NCBI GenBank assembly: GCA_945860335.1
Contig: CAMAQW010000085.1
Span: 1-7,023 of the forward strand
Reading direction: 5' to 3'
Source of the DNA: Sediminibacterium ginsengisoli
Lineage (GTDB): Bacteria > Bacteroidota > Bacteroidia > Chitinophagales > Chitinophagaceae
DNA: 7,023 bases
The position numbers and the translations under genes were made by a program. Below, in pieces: positions 5,929-7,023 of the stretch (position 1 is its first letter; the number at the start of each line of letters is the position of its first letter). Under the pieces are notes generated by a model, which saw only the letters and a program-made list of their open reading frames with translations, had not been told where the DNA came from and did no database searches.

Positions 5929-7023
5929 TTATTTATTTTGCAAAAGATCTACGCTTCTGTTGATGAAGTTGGTTAGATCATTCCCTTTTAATAAACCCTG
6001 AGATAATAACGCAAGGTCTGCTAAATTGCGTACCTGACTTTTTTGTAGGTCTGCGTTACCTTCTTTTAATAAGGTTTGATAAATAGGGTGATTACCATTA
6101 ACCGTTAAGGTTACTTCGTCAGGCATTTGCGCATAAAATGCAGTCATGCCGCCGCCTACGCCAGCCATATCTTTCATACGGCGCATAAACTCTGGTCTAG
6201 TGGCAACCACAGGAGCGCTATCTGCACTTAATCCTTTTACCTCTGTGGTAACGTGTAAATCTGCAATTTGTAAATTAAATAGTTCCTTTAATTTTTCGGC
6301 GTCGTCTTTGCTAAGTACCGATTCGTTAGACTCCTGCTTATCAATTAAATTATCAACGATATCAGCGTCCACTCTTACAAAAGTGACGTTCTCCCATTTC
6401 ATTTCCATGTTGTTAATGAAAGCCGAGTCTACCAGGGTTTCCATTTTAACAACGGTATATCCTTTTTTAGTAGCCGCTTGTATGTAAGCGTCTTGCTGCA
6501 CCGGATTGGTGGTGTATAAAATAACTTGTTTGCCGTCTTTGTTTTTTTGCGTAGCCTCCGTTAAAGTTTTATACTCTTCAAGTGTATGGAATTTACCAGT
6601 GGTGTCTTCCATTACAATAAACTTACCCGCTTTATCTAAAAACTTATCGTCGGTCATCATGCCGTACTTTACAAATAAGCCTAAGCTCTCCCATTTCTCT
6701 TCAAATGCTGGACGGTCTGCCTTAAATATTTCTTCTAATTTATCGGCTACTTTTTTAGTAATGTGCGCGTTAATTTTTTTAACGTTCGGATCACCTTGTA
6801 AATAGCTTCTACTCACGTTTAGCGGAATATCTGGGCTATCAATAACGCCATGTAATAACATCAAAAATTCTGGTACAATATCTTTTACCTCATCGGTAAC
6901 AAATACTTGGTTGCAGTACAATTGAATTTTATCTTTTTGAATTTCGTAGCTCTGTTTAATTTTAGGGAAGTATAAAACACCCGTTAAATTAAATGGATAA
7001 TCTACATTGAGGTGAATCCAAAA
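5929..7023 (-). CDS. htpG: Chaperone HtpG (Hsp90), middle and C-terminal part; 5' end outside window
   Basis: The frame is open from the right edge (7023) to the TAA at 5931-5929, giving 364 residues. HtpG is an ATP-dependent cytosolic chaperone dimer. The N-terminal ATPase domain lies outside the window. Visible are FWIHLNVDYPFN at the edge, the middle-domain segment YCNQVFVTDEV, and the strongly conserved IPLNVSR (residues 66-72 of this fragment), whose Arg corresponds to the ATPase-assisting arginine of Hsp90s (yeast Hsp82 Arg380). The C-terminal dimerisation domain follows, including a MRRMKDMAGVGGGM amphipathic segment and LADLALLSQG near the end. As in other bacterial forms there is no MEEVD tail. 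An apparent start at 6921 is a TTG inside the gene and should not be used, because recognisable HtpG sequence continues upstream of it to the edge. No interruption is seen. Confidence 0.95.
   Translation of the reverse strand, partial: FWIHLNVDYPFNLTGVLYFPKIKQSYEIQKDKIQLYCNQVFVTDEVKDIVPEFLMLLHGVIDSPDIPLNVSRSYLQGDPNVKKINAHITKKVADKLEEIFKADRPAFEEKWESLGLFVKYGMMTDDKFLDKAGKFIVMEDTTGKFHTLEEYKTLTEATQKNKDGKQVILYTTNPVQQDAYIQAATKKGYTVVKMETLVDSAFINNMEMKWENVTFVRVDADIVDNLIDKQESNESVLSKDDAEKLKELFNLQIADLHVTTEVKGLSADSAPVVATRPEFMRRMKDMAGVGGGMTAFYAQMPDEVTLTVNGNHPIYQTLLKEGNADLQKSQVRNLADLALLSQGLLKGNDLTNFINRSVDLLQNK

Noticed and set aside
6146..6805. Two plus-strand ORFs (113 and 99 codons)
   Set aside because: Both are antisense to conserved HtpG coding sequence, with Ser/Thr-rich low-complexity translations typical of shadows.
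1..7023. Search for a defence island, CRISPR array, insertion sequence, prophage or secretion cluster
   Set aside because: Every stretch over 200 bases is accounted for by conserved housekeeping genes. No spaced repeats, terminal inverted repeats, transposase, integrase or tRNA were seen.

Overview
The window reads as an ordinary chromosomal stretch from a member of the Bacteroidota, plausibly the Chitinophagaceae/Sphingobacteria side of the phylum (the lower rank is a guess). The reasons are: promoter elements of the Bacteroidota TTG / TAnnTTTG type, A-rich leaders instead of Shine-Dalgarno boxes, moderate-to-low GC, an OmpA-like protein that joins a beta-barrel, calcium-binding type-3 repeats and an OmpA C-terminal domain, and Bacteroidota-like protein sequences throughout. 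I see no insertion sequence, phage gene, CRISPR array, tRNA, rRNA or toxin-antitoxin pair.

Layout, left to right. (1) Positions 1-641, minus strand: the N-terminal 213 residues of a PlsC-family acyltransferase, whose 3' end lies outside the window. (2) Divergent from it, 772-1431 plus: a HAD-family sugar-phosphate phosphatase of the HxpB/YniC type. (3) A strong symmetric hairpin at 1482-1508 separates this gene from the convergent OmpA-like gene (1535-3058 minus), which has a clear promoter at 3081-3109. (4) A 190-bp divergent intergenic region leads to a two-gene plus-strand unit: a long-chain polyprenyl diphosphate synthase (3249-4211) and RecJ exonuclease (4211-5908), overlapping by one base. 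(5) Convergent with recJ, after a 20-bp gap, is the C-terminal 364-residue part of HtpG (Hsp90; 5929-7023 minus), whose start lies beyond the right edge.

The genes do not form one pathway. They cover membrane lipid synthesis, sugar-phosphate clean-up, an outer-membrane protein probably linked to the cell wall, isoprenoid chains for menaquinone or a related lipid, DNA repair and protein folding. Only the synthase and recJ look co-transcribed. I looked for an undescribed system and did not find one. The points most worth a second look are local departures from family motifs: an acyltransferase with five rather than four residues between the catalytic His and Asp, and an OmpA-like C-terminal domain lacking the canonical peptidoglycan-binding Asp.
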